The notes beneath the pieces were generated by a model, which was not told the origin of the DNA, did no database searches, and saw nothing but the letters and a program-made list of their open reading frames with translations. From CAVSVP01 sp963731125 (GTDB lineage Bacteria > Pseudomonadota > Gammaproteobacteria > Competibacterales > Competibacteraceae): 64,000 nucleotides of DNA. The stretch is from contig CAVSVP010000025.1 of assembly GCA_963731125.1 (NCBI GenBank), forward strand, positions 30,452 to 94,451, read 5' to 3'. The position numbers and the translations under genes were made by a program. The number at the start of each line of letters is the position of its first letter. Position 1 is the first letter of the stretch. Shown piece after piece: positions 8,324 to 17,629 of this stretch.

Positions 8324-11300
8324 TTACGTACTTTTGCCGCTCTCGTGGTCATCTGATGCCAATCCCACTGGCTGGTTCTCGGTTTGCTGGCTTTCGGTAG
8401 ACGCATTTTTCTTGTCCTGAGTATTCTCCTGGCCAGCAGCTATCTCCCTTGCGTCAGTCGTCTCTGAACTAGCTACAGTCGTCTCAGTAGGATTATGCTC
8501 CGCGGCGGTTGCCGTACTGTCCTCACCGGCCGGAGGGCTAATTTCTGCAGCCTCAGCTCTTGTCATTTGCTCTTCTTCAAGAGTGATCATGTGCGTAGAA
8601 GAAATTGACACAGTCGCTTTCGAATGATTTGCCGTCTGAGTATCATGGGTATCAGCGCCGTCCGTGTTTGGCGCCTCCACCTCGGTACCCGAGACTAGCG
8701 CAGAATCGGATGCCGAGCCCACTACTTCTGCCTGAAAAGCTTTTTCCTCGGTAGTAGCAGGGACGGTCGGACCTGTCCCAGGTTCGGAAGGCGCTTCCTC
8801 TGCTGAAGGACTTACCTCGTTAGAAGCCATAGGATGGGAAAGCTGCTCAGCTGCTGTTTCTCGACTCGGCTGATCCAGCGTACGTTGATCCAATGGAATT
8901 TCTGGAGCATAAGGCATTAACTCGACCGAGGGCACCATTTCTTCTCCAGAAAAGGAAGTGACGTTGTTTTCTGCTGGAGCGGTGGTATCATCCTCGCCGG
9001 TAGCTTCAGACTTCTCCGTTGGCGTCGCAGCGGCTGAACTCGCTGCAGACGGATCTGGTGTCGTTGGATGGGTTGATTGCGTGAGGGAGTGTCGCTGAGC
9101 CGCCAGTTTGTCCTGCTGACCTACCGTGTTGCTTGCGACCTTGGGGAGACGAGGCCGGCCGTTACGTACCCGCCGTTTGGCGCTTGCGGGGGGTGCTGCA
9201 GTTGAATCGACCCGTGCCTCCTCGTGGGAAGGAGTCGTGTCGGCTTGACTGGTGTCCCGCAGCTCGTTGCTTTTTGCCTCCGGTTCGTCGGCTTGCGCTG
9301 GTTCGCTCTGGGAGGTAGTTGCATCGCCCGCCGTACTATCGGATTTGCGGCGTCGGCGTCCACCACGGCGTCCACGCCGATTGCTGCGTGGCGTGGCAGA
9401 TTCTGCTTGGCCTTCCAAAAGACCGGCTTGTTCTTCGGCAACATTGGTGTCGCTGGATTCGGTGTTGGTATTTGTGCTGAGAGGCTCGGTGCCCGCTTGA
9501 GCCGGTTCTTTGGGCGGAGGCACAGTGTCATTACTTTCACTGGCTTGCCGGCGGCGATCACTGATCTTGCGCTGCGCTGTAGCGCCACTACTCTGTTTTG
9601 CGAAAGACGGGCTTGGTTTTTTTTCGGTTATAGTGGATTCCGAGGTAGTGCTTGTTTGATCAAACAGATTGTGCCAGAGCCATCTGAGAAAGCTGGGATT
9701 GGTTTCCGCCCGCGGTTGCGGGGCCGCGACCATGGGGGCAGGAGTCAGCGGTTTGACGGATTTAACGACTGGTTCTTCTTCGCTATGCAATGGAATAGCG
9801 GGATGTTCGTCCTCCTTATCTTCGCGGTGTACGACTAGCTTGTAAGAAGCTTCCCGGGATTCCGTCAATTCATCAACACGTCGCCGCACTAGCTCAAAGT
9901 GAGGTGTTTCTAGCGAAGCGTTAGGAACGAGAATAATACCGACGTTATGACGCTGTTCGATAATTCTGATTGCTTCTCGTTTTTCATTAAGGAGAAAAGT
10001 GGCGACCTTTAAAGGCAGCTGAGCTACGACTTGAGCTGTCCTATCCTTCATGGCTTCCTCTTCCAGCAAGCGCAATATGGCGAGTGCTAATGATTCCACA
10101 CTGCGGATAGTGCCCTGGCCGTTACAGCGGGGGCAGACTACATGACTAGCCTCATCCAAGGAGGGACGCAAACGTTGACGCGACATTTCCAGTAGTCCAA
10201 AGCGGGAAATTCGACCGACTTGGACCCGGGCACGATCCATCTTAAGCACTTCTCGAAGGCGATTCTCCACCTCCCGTTGATTACGGGAAAGAGCCATATC
10301 AATAAAATCAATAACAATCAAACCACCCAGATCGCGCAGGCGCAACTGGCGGGCAATTTCCTCAGCGGCCTCCAAATTGGTGTTTAGCGCGGTTTCCTCA
10401 ATATCGCTACCTTTGGTGGACCGGGCAGAGTTAATATCGATCGAAACCAACGCTTCGGTATAGTCAATAACAATGGCCCCCCCGGAAGGCAAAGGGACCG
10501 CTCGTTGATAGGCCGTCTCAATTTGGCTTTCAATTTGAAAGCGCGTGAATAGAGGAATATGATCCTGGTAAAGCTTCAGTTTTGGTAAATAATGAGGAAT
10601 GACCTGCTGTACGAAGTCGTGAGCCTGTTGGTAAATTGCAGGATCATCCACCAAGATATCGTTAATATCCGCGCGCAGATAGTCCCGCAAGGCGCGAATA
10701 ATGATGTTGCTCTCTTGATAGATGAGGAAAGGCGCCTTGCGTTGTTGGGAAGCCGTTTCAACAGCTTGCCAAAGGTGTAACAAATAATCTAAGTCCCACT
10801 GGAGCTCGTCGATGGAACGGCCTACCCCAGCAGTACGCACAATCAACCCCATTTCCTCAGGTACGTCTAGGTTACTCATCACTTCCCTGATTTCCTGGCG
10901 ATCGTCGCCCTCAATCCGGCGCGATACACCGCCGGCCCGAGGATTATTGGGCATTAGTACTAGATAACGGCCAGCCAGGCTGATAAAGGTGTTTAACGCG
11001 GCACCCTTAGTGCCACGTTCTTCTTTATCCACTTGAACAACAATTTCTTGGCCTTCTTTAATAACGTCTTTAATGGTTGGTCGGCTGCTGCCGCTCAAAG
11101 CTTGGGAATCAAAGTAGCTACGCGAAATCTCTTTGAAGGGAAGAAACCCATGTCGTTCCGCGCCGTAATCCACAAAAGCCGCTTCTAAGCTGGGCTCAAC
11201 GCGAGTTATGCGGCCCTTATAGACGTTAGATTTTTTCTGTTCCCGGCTGGGTGTTTCTATATCTAGATCGTAAAGTTTTTGTCCATCCACAATAGCTACG

Positions 11301-11344
11301 CGCAACTCTTCCTGTTGAGTTGCGTTAATCAACATTCTTTTCAT
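8324..11344 (-). CDS. rne: ribonuclease E
   Basis: Endoribonuclease that starts mRNA decay and processes rRNA and tRNA, and the scaffold of the degradosome. The N-terminal 500 or so residues hold the S1 domain (from about residue 35), the DNase I-like catalytic part (VIDFIDMALSRNQREVENR) and the Zn-link CPRCNGQG near residue 404. The C-terminal half is low-complexity: an Arg-rich RNA-binding patch (NRRGRRGGRRRRK) followed by a long acidic Glu/Ala/Thr/Ser-rich tail. The total of 1006 aa is close to the E. coli size, but the tail has little recognisable degradosome motif. It diverges from rluC across a long leader. Confidence 0.96.
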   Translation of the reverse strand: MKRMLINATQQEELRVAIVDGQKLYDLDIETPSREQKKSNVYKGRITRVEPSLEAAFVDYGAERHGFLPFKEISRSYFDSQALSGSSRPTIKDVIKEGQEIVVQVDKEERGTKGAALNTFISLAGRYLVLMPNNPRAGGVSRRIEGDDRQEIREVMSNLDVPEEMGLIVRTAGVGRSIDELQWDLDYLLHLWQAVETASQQRKAPFLIYQESNIIIRALRDYLRADINDILVDDPAIYQQAHDFVQQVIPHYLPKLKLYQDHIPLFTRFQIESQIETAYQRAVPLPSGGAIVIDYTEALVSIDINSARSTKGSDIEETALNTNLEAAEEIARQLRLRDLGGLIVIDFIDMALSRNQREVENRLREVLKMDRARVQVGRISRFGLLEMSRQRLRPSLDEASHVVCPRCNGQGTIRSVESLALAILRLLEEEAMKDRTAQVVAQLPLKVATFLLNEKREAIRIIEQRHNVGIILVPNASLETPHFELVRRRVDELTESREASYKLVVHREDKEDEHPAIPLHSEEEPVVKSVKPLTPAPMVAAPQPRAETNPSFLRWLWHNLFDQTSTTSESTITEKKPSPSFAKQSSGATAQRKISDRRRQASESNDTVPPPKEPAQAGTEPLSTNTNTESSDTNVAEEQAGLLEGQAESATPRSNRRGRRGGRRRRKSDSTAGDATTSQSEPAQADEPEAKSNELRDTSQADTTPSHEEARVDSTAAPPASAKRRVRNGRPRLPKVASNTVGQQDKLAAQRHSLTQSTHPTTPDPSAASSAAATPTEKSEATGEDDTTAPAENNVTSFSGEEMVPSVELMPYAPEIPLDQRTLDQPSRETAAEQLSHPMASNEVSPSAEEAPSEPGTGPTVPATTEEKAFQAEVVGSASDSALVSGTEVEAPNTDGADTHDTQTANHSKATVSISSTHMITLEEEQMTRAEAAEISPPAGEDSTATAAEHNPTETTVASSETTDAREIAAGQENTQDKKNASTESQQTENQPVGLASDDHESGKST

Positions 11345-11699
11345 AATTCTACTCCAGCGCTCAACCGTTACCTGTTGTCGCTGGAAAGCTTAGATGAAGC
11401 GGGTATTGAGAAACCACGGTAACTGTGACCAGGGAAGTTCATGCGACCCGACTACGCATCTGCATTGTCAACAACAGGGCTGGGAGCGCAGCTTAACATC
11501 GCTCTACTGAATGAGGGTCGAGCGATGGATAAACCCTTTCTTGAGAATACCCGCCTGCTAACTGCGTGTATCCGAAAAATCAAGAGCGTTTTGCAGCGAG
11601 GCTCGCCCGCCTATTCGGCGTTTAAACGATACCCAGACTGACACTATAACAGTCCTATCGAGCGGCTTCAATCGTCTAGAAACTGGTATTATTTCTTTC
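11345..11699. other. intergenic region between divergent rne and rluC
   Basis: About 355 bases with no convincing gene. It must hold the rne promoter and leader (minus strand) and the rluC promoter (plus strand). In E. coli rne has a long structured leader through which RNase E controls its own mRNA, and the length here would allow the same, but I could not confirm a matching structure by eye. A 66-codon open frame at 11441-11641 has no family look and no clear ribosome-binding site. Confidence 0.5.
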
Positions 11700-12644
11700 A
11701 TGAATATGACAGAACTTCGGTTTTCGGCCCGTTTTGTCGATGTGTCTTCTGAATACATCGGCCAACGGATAGACAATTTTCTTTTGCACCTCCTCAAGGG
11801 GGTGCCGAGGAGTATGATTTATCGCATTTTAAGAAAAGGTGAAGTGCGGGTTAATGGAGCCCGCGTCCGCCCAGACTATCGCCTGCAAGCCGGTGATAAA
11901 GTCCGCATTCCTCCTGTGCGTCTGCCTCAAAATGGAATACCCGTTTATCCACCGCAAACATTTTTGGACCAGCTCGAGAAAGCTGTGTTATATGAAGATC
12001 AACAGATACTTGTTCTTAATAAGCCAGCTGGTATTGCGGTACATAAAGGTAGTGGATTGAGTTTTGGAGTTATCGATATTTGCCGTATCCTGCGACCGCA
12101 AACCCCTTTTCTTGAGCTTGCTCATCGCTTGGATCGCGAAACCAGCGGCTGTCTAGTACTTGCCAAATCTTTGCTGGCACTAAGAGCCATTCATGATGCC
12201 TTGCGCGCTGGAACGGCGAAAAAACGTTATTTAGCGTTGGTGCAAGGAGATTGGAAACGTGGTGTCATTGCTGTGTCGGAACCGCTGCGCAAAGTGCTGC
12301 GCGGTGGCGAACGCATGGTCACCGTAGGAGTGATCGGCAAATCAGCCAAGACGCATTTTAGACCAGTGACTCTCTTTCGTCAGGCGTCGTTATTGGAGGT
12401 TACCCTTGCCACGGGACGTACCCATCAGATTCGCGTTCATGCTGCCTACACAAAGCACCCTGTTGCCGGAGATGATAAGTATGGTAATTCCCAATTTAAT
12501 CAGGAAATGTCACGCTATGGGCTACGCCGCTTGTTTCTGCATGCCCATAGCATGACTGTGCCTCTAGGCGGTCGAGAGGTAGCGGTCAGTACGCCGCTGG
12601 ATGAGGAACTTAAAAACGTACTGGATAACTTGGAGAGCAAATAA
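11700..12644 (+). CDS. rluC: 23S rRNA pseudouridine(955/2504/2580) synthase
   Basis: Converts three uridines of 23S rRNA to pseudouridine. An N-terminal S4 RNA-binding domain (about residues 18-75: IGQRIDNFLLHLL, then RILRKGEVRVNG) is followed by the RluA-type catalytic domain with the catalytic Asp in HRLDRETSG and the later RTHQIRVHAA motif. At 314 aa, with this domain order and a head-to-head position to rne as in E. coli, RluC is favoured over RluD. A second in-frame ATG at 11706 is possible. Confidence 0.93.
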   Translation: MNMTELRFSARFVDVSSEYIGQRIDNFLLHLLKGVPRSMIYRILRKGEVRVNGARVRPDYRLQAGDKVRIPPVRLPQNGIPVYPPQTFLDQLEKAVLYEDQQILVLNKPAGIAVHKGSGLSFGVIDICRILRPQTPFLELAHRLDRETSGCLVLAKSLLALRAIHDALRAGTAKKRYLALVQGDWKRGVIAVSEPLRKVLRGGERMVTVGVIGKSAKTHFRPVTLFRQASLLEVTLATGRTHQIRVHAAYTKHPVAGDDKYGNSQFNQEMSRYGLRRLFLHAHSMTVPLGGREVAVSTPLDEELKNVLDNLESK

Positions 12645-13045
12645 TAATGGACGCAGATGAATCTTCTAAACCTAAAGACAAAGCATTAATGCAGCTATCA
12701 GGACTTACCGGCACTAGTTCATTGCGCTAATGCGCAGCCGGGTGTTTACCGCGGCAGAAAGCATGATTCTGCTAGTGGATAGCCCATGCGCATTACCGCA
12801 TTATTGTGCCTTTAAATGTTTTGCTGAGAGTGGTATATGGTTCACAGCCATGGTGAACAATATTGCTACGCCATAACGAAGAGACTAACGAGTGGCGTCG
12901 CGAAAAATATGTTTTGGGTAAGAATCCGGCAACGGCATGGTTTAGAACAGTGCTTGTCCCCCTAAAACACGCCTTGACTTCCCAACGCCTCGATATGCAT
13001 TGGTTTTGCCGATGCGTATCCGGGACATCCTGTTGAGGATTAAGA
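12645..13045. other. intergenic region between rluC and a PfkB kinase gene
   Basis: About 400 bases without a gene I can support. Two tiny plus-strand frames occur: 27 codons starting at 12647, only two bases after the rluC stop, and 36 codons starting near 12763. Neither resembles a known protein, and the stretch may be a decayed gene. A 101-codon minus-strand frame crosses the start of the next gene and is dismissed. Confidence 0.4.
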
Positions 13046-14059
13046 ATGGCTTTTGACATTATTGTGATAGGCTCCGCGAGCCTGGACGTGCTTGCCAAAA
13101 CTGATGCAAAGATTGTGCAGATTGAGGGGCTGTCCCATGGGCAAATGGTGGATGAAAAATTGCTCGCCTATCCGCTTGGTAGCAAGCTATTGATTCGAAA
13201 ACTTGCGTTTTCTCCGGGGGGAGCAGGTACCAATGCCTGTGCGACTTTTGCTAAGCTTGGTTTTAGCACCGCTTTTGTAGGTATGATCGGCACGGACATT
13301 CACGGCCAGATTCTTTTGCACTGGTTTCGCGAAAACGGCATTGCTTTCCTCGGTAAGCTTGGTAACGAGACTGGGTATAGTTTAATTCTTGCCAGTCAGG
13401 CAGATGATCGAACGATTCTTTCCTTTAAGGGCTGCAACGATGACCTTGAGTTGACAGGATTACCGCTCGCTGAGTTGCAAGCGCCATGGCTTTATGGCAC
13501 CTCTATGCTCGGCAAAAGCTTTGAAACCCAAGAAGAACTTTTTCTGTTTGCCAAGCACAGAGGAATGCAGACCGCTTATAATCCAAATCCCCATATTTGC
13601 AGTAAGGGCCTGCGTTATCTTCAGCGCCTGCTGCAACACATAGATGTGCTTATTCTAAACCGGGAGGAAGCTAGCTTGCTGGTGGGCACAGGCACGCCTC
13701 TAGAACTTGCCCAAAGGCTGGCCAATCACGGTCCAGATATTGTCACCGTCTCAGACGGTGCCAAGGGAGCAACGATTTTTACGAGTCCAGTCCGGGGTGG
13801 AGAAAAATGGCATATCCTGCCAGCGAGTGGTCTTTCCATCGTGGAAACCACGGGGGCTGGCGATGCTTTTGGCGCGGGATTTGTGGCGGGACTTAAGCTG
13901 AAGAAACCCATCCGAGAGGCAGCATTGATGGGAGTGTTAAATGCCGAGGGAGTTATTCAAGCCTATGGAGCTACTCAACACATCGCTAGTCGCCAAGAGA
14001 TGGAAGCATGGTTAAGTGCCGAAAGGGATCACCCACGGCACGACATCGTCAAATTATAA
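13046..14059 (+). CDS. PfkB-family carbohydrate/nucleoside kinase
   Basis: Ribokinase-fold kinase, cytosolic. PfkB signature 1 is recognisable (FSPGGAGTNACATFAKLG, about residues 53-70) and signature 2 with the catalytic base is intact in ETTGAGDAFGAGF near residue 272. The 337-aa length is usual. The substrate (ribose, fructose, adenosine and others) cannot be set by eye. A GAGGAT ribosome-binding site precedes ATG 13046. It converges on the glycogen phosphorylase gene, so a role in sugar use is plausible but is only inferred from context. Confidence 0.85.
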   Translation: MAFDIIVIGSASLDVLAKTDAKIVQIEGLSHGQMVDEKLLAYPLGSKLLIRKLAFSPGGAGTNACATFAKLGFSTAFVGMIGTDIHGQILLHWFRENGIAFLGKLGNETGYSLILASQADDRTILSFKGCNDDLELTGLPLAELQAPWLYGTSMLGKSFETQEELFLFAKHRGMQTAYNPNPHICSKGLRYLQRLLQHIDVLILNREEASLLVGTGTPLELAQRLANHGPDIVTVSDGAKGATIFTSPVRGGEKWHILPASGLSIVETTGAGDAFGAGFVAGLKLKKPIREAALMGVLNAEGVIQAYGATQHIASRQEMEAWLSAERDHPRHDIVKL

Positions 14060-14071
14060 TCGCACGGCACC

Positions 14072-14094
14072 TCCCTCTCGTTGGTCGAGAGGGA
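14072..14094. terminator. hairpin between convergent genes
   Basis: A perfect 9-base stem (TCCCTCTCG / CGAGAGGGA) with a 5-base loop lies between the ends of the PfkB kinase gene and the phosphorylase gene. The symmetry would serve both strands. There is no strong T tract on either side, so it may be an imperfect intrinsic terminator. Confidence 0.55.
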
Positions 14095-14131
14095 AATTCC
14101 ATGCCCGACTGGTAGTCCTGATGCTGCAATG

Positions 14132-16306
14132 TCAGCGGATTGGATAGATGTTCGTGACGTATTCGTTGACCATGCGGGTAGCGCAGAAGCGTGGTGCGAT
14201 GGTACGAATGCAAGCCTTCATGCGCTTGATCCAGCCGCGTGGAACCCCGTTTTCATCACGATCATAAAATAAGGGTATAATCTCCTGCTCCAGCAAGTCA
14301 TAAAAAGCGGCCGCATCACGGTTGTCTTTGGCATAAATGTCGTGATCTTCATTGCCATCAATACTCCATCCATTGGTGCCATCGAAGGCCTCTGCCCACC
14401 AGCCGTCCAAGACGCTCAGATTCAACGTGCCGTTAAAAGCGGCCTTCATGCCGCTGGTGCCGCTGGCTTCTAATGGTGGTCTAGGTAGATTAATCCACAC
14501 ATCGCAACCCGAAACCATGATGCTCGCTATGCCCATGTCATAGTCTTCCATAAAGGCAACTCGGCCGGCTACCCGCGGATCTCCCTTTAGCTCAAACATC
14601 CGCTGCAGCATGCGTTTGGCCTCTTCGTCGCGGGGATGAGCCCTACCGGCGAACACAAACTGAATAGGACGTGGTCCTTCCAATAGGCGCATTACCCGTT
14701 GGGCGTCATGGGTCACTAAATGCAGCCGCTTATAGATCGCCAAGCGGCGGGCAAAACCCAAGGTAAGCACATTAGGATCTAGTGTCTGAGCGGCTCTTAG
14801 CACGTAATCCATGCTATCGACCCGGGTCAGGCGGTCGATGACGGACTGGGATTTTACCCAATTAATCAATCGTGTGCTGAGTTCCATGCGCACTGCCCAA
14901 AGTTCTCCGTCAGGGATAGCTTCGATGGCTTCCCAGGTGGCAGGGTCCGTCACCCGTTTTGGGTCATGCCAACCCGGTTCCAAATACCGATCCAAGAGCC
15001 GGCGCAACGGAGGCGCAATCCAGCTGGGCAGATGGGCGCCATTCGTGACATGAGTAATAGGCACGTCATCGGCGGCACGGCCGGGAAACAGCGCTTGCCA
15101 CATATGCCGTGATACCCTGCCGTGAATTCGGCTGACGCCGTTAATGCTGCGGCTCATGCGGATAGCCAGGCCCGTCATCCCTGGGGGCTCGTCGCGGTTG
15201 TCCGGCCAGATCCGGCCCAACCGCAGGAGGCTATTCATATCAACTCCCATTTCCGCCGGTACATTGGGAAACACAGTCTGGAATTCATCTGCGGAATACG
15301 TTTCATTACCGGCAGCTACAGGAGTGTGAGTGGTAAACACAACGCGCTGCTTGACTTTGGCACAGGCCTCTTCAAAGGACGCGCCTGCTATCATTTCCCG
15401 ACGGGCCAGTTCGAGCGTTGCGGTGGCTGGATGACCCTCGTTCATATGAATAACGGAAGGCTCGATTCCCAGGGCGTGCAGTACCCGCACTCCTCCTACG
15501 CCAAGTAGGGCGTATTGAGCCAAGCGAATCTGCCGGTTGCCGTCATAGAGGCGAGCCGTGATAAAACGTTGTTGGGGCGTATTCTCAGGTAATTCGGCAT
15601 CCAGCAGAAACAAAGGGATGCGCCCCACATCCACCCGCCATACATGAACGGCTACCTCTTCGCCCCAGATCGGTACGCAGACAGTGATGGGGTGGCCATC
15701 ATCATCGGTTACCTTGGCGGCAGGGCGGCGATCCGGGTCTGTTCCGGTCCAGTATTCATGCTGATAACCCGAAGCATCGATGCGTTGATGAAAATAACCT
15801 TGCCGGTAAAACAATCCTATGCCTACCATTGGCAGAGCGCGATCCGAAGCCTCTTTTAAAATGTCTCCGGCCAAAGCCCCAAGCCCACCCGAGTAAACCG
15901 GCAGAGAGCGATGTAAGCCAAATTCGGCACAAAAGAAAGTGACAGGGTGTTCGGGAGAGATGCCATCGTCGGAGGGTAACCGGTTTAATTCATCTTCCAG
16001 AGCATCGCGCAAAGCATCTACACGGTCCACCAGGGAGCGATTCGCCGCCGCCCGCTCCAAGGAAAGCTCCGGGGCTTCCTGTAGAAAGCGCACGGGATTT
16101 TGTCGACACAATCGCCAGCGGTGGGCGTCGATATCCCGAAAGATTTGTTCTCCGTCTGGCTGCCAGACCCAATGGTAATTGTAGGCGACGCGAGCCAGGG
16201 GTGCTAATCGCGAGGGAACATAATGAGCCAGCGCCTGCGCTGCCTGCCGGACGTCCTTAGCGCCACTCTGGATAATGCCGTTCTTCAGGAACTTGTTTGA
16301 CATCAA
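14132..16306 (-). CDS. glgP: alpha-glucan (glycogen) phosphorylase
   Basis: PLP-dependent GT35 enzyme releasing glucose 1-phosphate from glycogen or maltodextrin. The protein belongs to the shorter alpha-glucan phosphorylase branch (724 aa) with the N-terminal extension that begins RLAPLARVAYNYHWVW. The PLP site is seen in ASGTSGMKAAFNGTLN, with its Lys. Other family blocks are FGLHRSLPVYSGGLG and HMNEGHPA. It is the last gene of a minus-strand run after pfkA and the PFOR genes, linking stored polysaccharide to glycolysis. A second in-frame ATG follows directly. Confidence 0.93.
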   Translation of the reverse strand: MMSNKFLKNGIIQSGAKDVRQAAQALAHYVPSRLAPLARVAYNYHWVWQPDGEQIFRDIDAHRWRLCRQNPVRFLQEAPELSLERAAANRSLVDRVDALRDALEDELNRLPSDDGISPEHPVTFFCAEFGLHRSLPVYSGGLGALAGDILKEASDRALPMVGIGLFYRQGYFHQRIDASGYQHEYWTGTDPDRRPAAKVTDDDGHPITVCVPIWGEEVAVHVWRVDVGRIPLFLLDAELPENTPQQRFITARLYDGNRQIRLAQYALLGVGGVRVLHALGIEPSVIHMNEGHPATATLELARREMIAGASFEEACAKVKQRVVFTTHTPVAAGNETYSADEFQTVFPNVPAEMGVDMNSLLRLGRIWPDNRDEPPGMTGLAIRMSRSINGVSRIHGRVSRHMWQALFPGRAADDVPITHVTNGAHLPSWIAPPLRRLLDRYLEPGWHDPKRVTDPATWEAIEAIPDGELWAVRMELSTRLINWVKSQSVIDRLTRVDSMDYVLRAAQTLDPNVLTLGFARRLAIYKRLHLVTHDAQRVMRLLEGPRPIQFVFAGRAHPRDEEAKRMLQRMFELKGDPRVAGRVAFMEDYDMGIASIMVSGCDVWINLPRPPLEASGTSGMKAAFNGTLNLSVLDGWWAEAFDGTNGWSIDGNEDHDIYAKDNRDAAAFYDLLEQEIIPLFYDRDENGVPRGWIKRMKACIRTIAPRFCATRMVNEYVTNIYPIR

Positions 16307-16437
16307 CCATACCTCTGTTCTTATTAGGCTGAGTAATTAAAGCGAGTGATCGGGCGGCAGATAACAATCCTTGCCCAGGCGACCGCCGAAAAGTCTAGTT
16401 TGTAAATATTCCAGCCAATTCCTTAGCCAGCATTTCT

Positions 16438-17523
16438 TTAATCCCCGAGGCAAATACCCAAATCACGGGCAGTTTGCACGATATCCGAATTCAATGGCAC
16501 CCGCCGCATACGGCGCGTGGCTTCCTCCAGAGAAACTGCACGGATGCCATGATCAGTTAGGACCACCATCTTGCCGAAATCGCCGGCCGCCACCAAACGC
16601 ACCGCGGCGGCGCCAAAACGCAGCGACAACAAGCGGTCAAAGGCGGTGGGTTGGCCACCCCGCTGCAGGTGTCCTAGCACCAAATGCCGGGTTTCTTTAC
16701 CAGTGCGTACGCTGATTTCCTGTGCGACCCGCTCGGCGATACCGCCTAACAGAACTTCGCGTCCAGTACCCTGGTCTTTGCGGACTACCATCTGTCCGCC
16801 TTGCGGCGCTGCGCCTTCCGCCGCCACTACGATGCTGAAATGGCGTCCGGCTGCCTCGCGCTCTCCAATCTTGCGACATATCGATTCCATGTTGAAAGGA
16901 ATTTCCGGCAGCAAAATCACATCGGCAGTGCCGGCAAGACCGGCATGCAGAGCGATCCACCCGGCATAACGGCCCATGACTTCTACCACCATCACCCGGT
17001 TGTGGCTCGCGGCCGTGGGATGTAGTTTGTCTAAGGCGTCGGTTGCCGTGCTGACGGCAGTGTCAAAGCCAAAGGTATATTCGGTAGCGTCCAGATCATT
17101 GTCAATGGTTTTGGGTACACCGACTATGGGTAGTTTGTACCTTTCGTAAAGCTCCCCAGCGATGGCCAGGCTGCCGTCTCCACCAATAGCGATAAGGGCG
17201 TCAAACCGGTATTGTCGAAATTTTTCTACCAGTGTGGTACTGCAGTCCTCGACGATTCCGGTGTCGGTAATTAACCGAAAGGGATTGCCGCGATTGTTGG
17301 CTCCTAGAATGGTACCTCCGGTGTGGGTAATGCCCGCTACCGTATCGGCGTCCAGCTTGACCACTCCGTTATTCGTTAGCAATCCTTCATAACCAGTGCG
17401 AATACCAAAGATTTCCCAGCCCCGTCGCAAACCTGCCAGCGCCACCGCACGAATAACCGCATTCAGTCCGGGAGCATCACCGCCGCCTGTGTTTACCGCA
17501 ATGCGTCGAATGATGGCAGACAT
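16438..17523 (-). CDS. pfkA: 6-phosphofructokinase, mixed-substrate (group III-like) type
   Basis: Phosphorylates fructose 6-phosphate. The start ATG 17523 gives the family opening RRIAVNTGGGDAPGLNAVIR; an in-frame start 12 codons upstream is less likely. The active-site motif reads GGDGS, the Gly form linked to ATP use, while the substrate loop reads PKTIDND, with the Lys found in PPi-dependent and mixed-substrate enzymes instead of the Gly of classical ATP-PFKs. That pair of residues marks the third (mixed) group, whose members studied so far with Gly use ATP. The length is 361 aa. It lies between glgP and the DHODH-like gene. Confidence 0.92.
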   Translation of the reverse strand: MSAIIRRIAVNTGGGDAPGLNAVIRAVALAGLRRGWEIFGIRTGYEGLLTNNGVVKLDADTVAGITHTGGTILGANNRGNPFRLITDTGIVEDCSTTLVEKFRQYRFDALIAIGGDGSLAIAGELYERYKLPIVGVPKTIDNDLDATEYTFGFDTAVSTATDALDKLHPTAASHNRVMVVEVMGRYAGWIALHAGLAGTADVILLPEIPFNMESICRKIGEREAAGRHFSIVVAAEGAAPQGGQMVVRKDQGTGREVLLGGIAERVAQEISVRTGKETRHLVLGHLQRGGQPTAFDRLLSLRFGAAAVRLVAAGDFGKMVVLTDHGIRAVSLEEATRRMRRVPLNSDIVQTARDLGICLGD

Positions 17524-17629
17524 GAGATCTCCGATCTGAATCTTTGGCAGAGGTGGCAACTGATATGCAGGGACTTTATCGCTTTCTCCTAGGAGCGCAG
17601 GATTGCGAGCATCCTAAGTGAGGAGGATA

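Noticed and set aside
9121..9838. Long open frames opposite or out of frame within the 3' half of rne
   Set aside because: They are shadows of the low-complexity Ala/Glu/Arg-rich tail of RNase E; no ribosome-binding site or family feature.
11441..11641. 66-codon frame in the rne-rluC gap
   Set aside because: No recognisable domain and no clear ribosome-binding site; it fits the leader region of rne better.
12793..13098. 101-codon minus-strand frame before the PfkB kinase
   Set aside because: Crosses the start of a well-supported gene on the other strand and has no protein-like composition.
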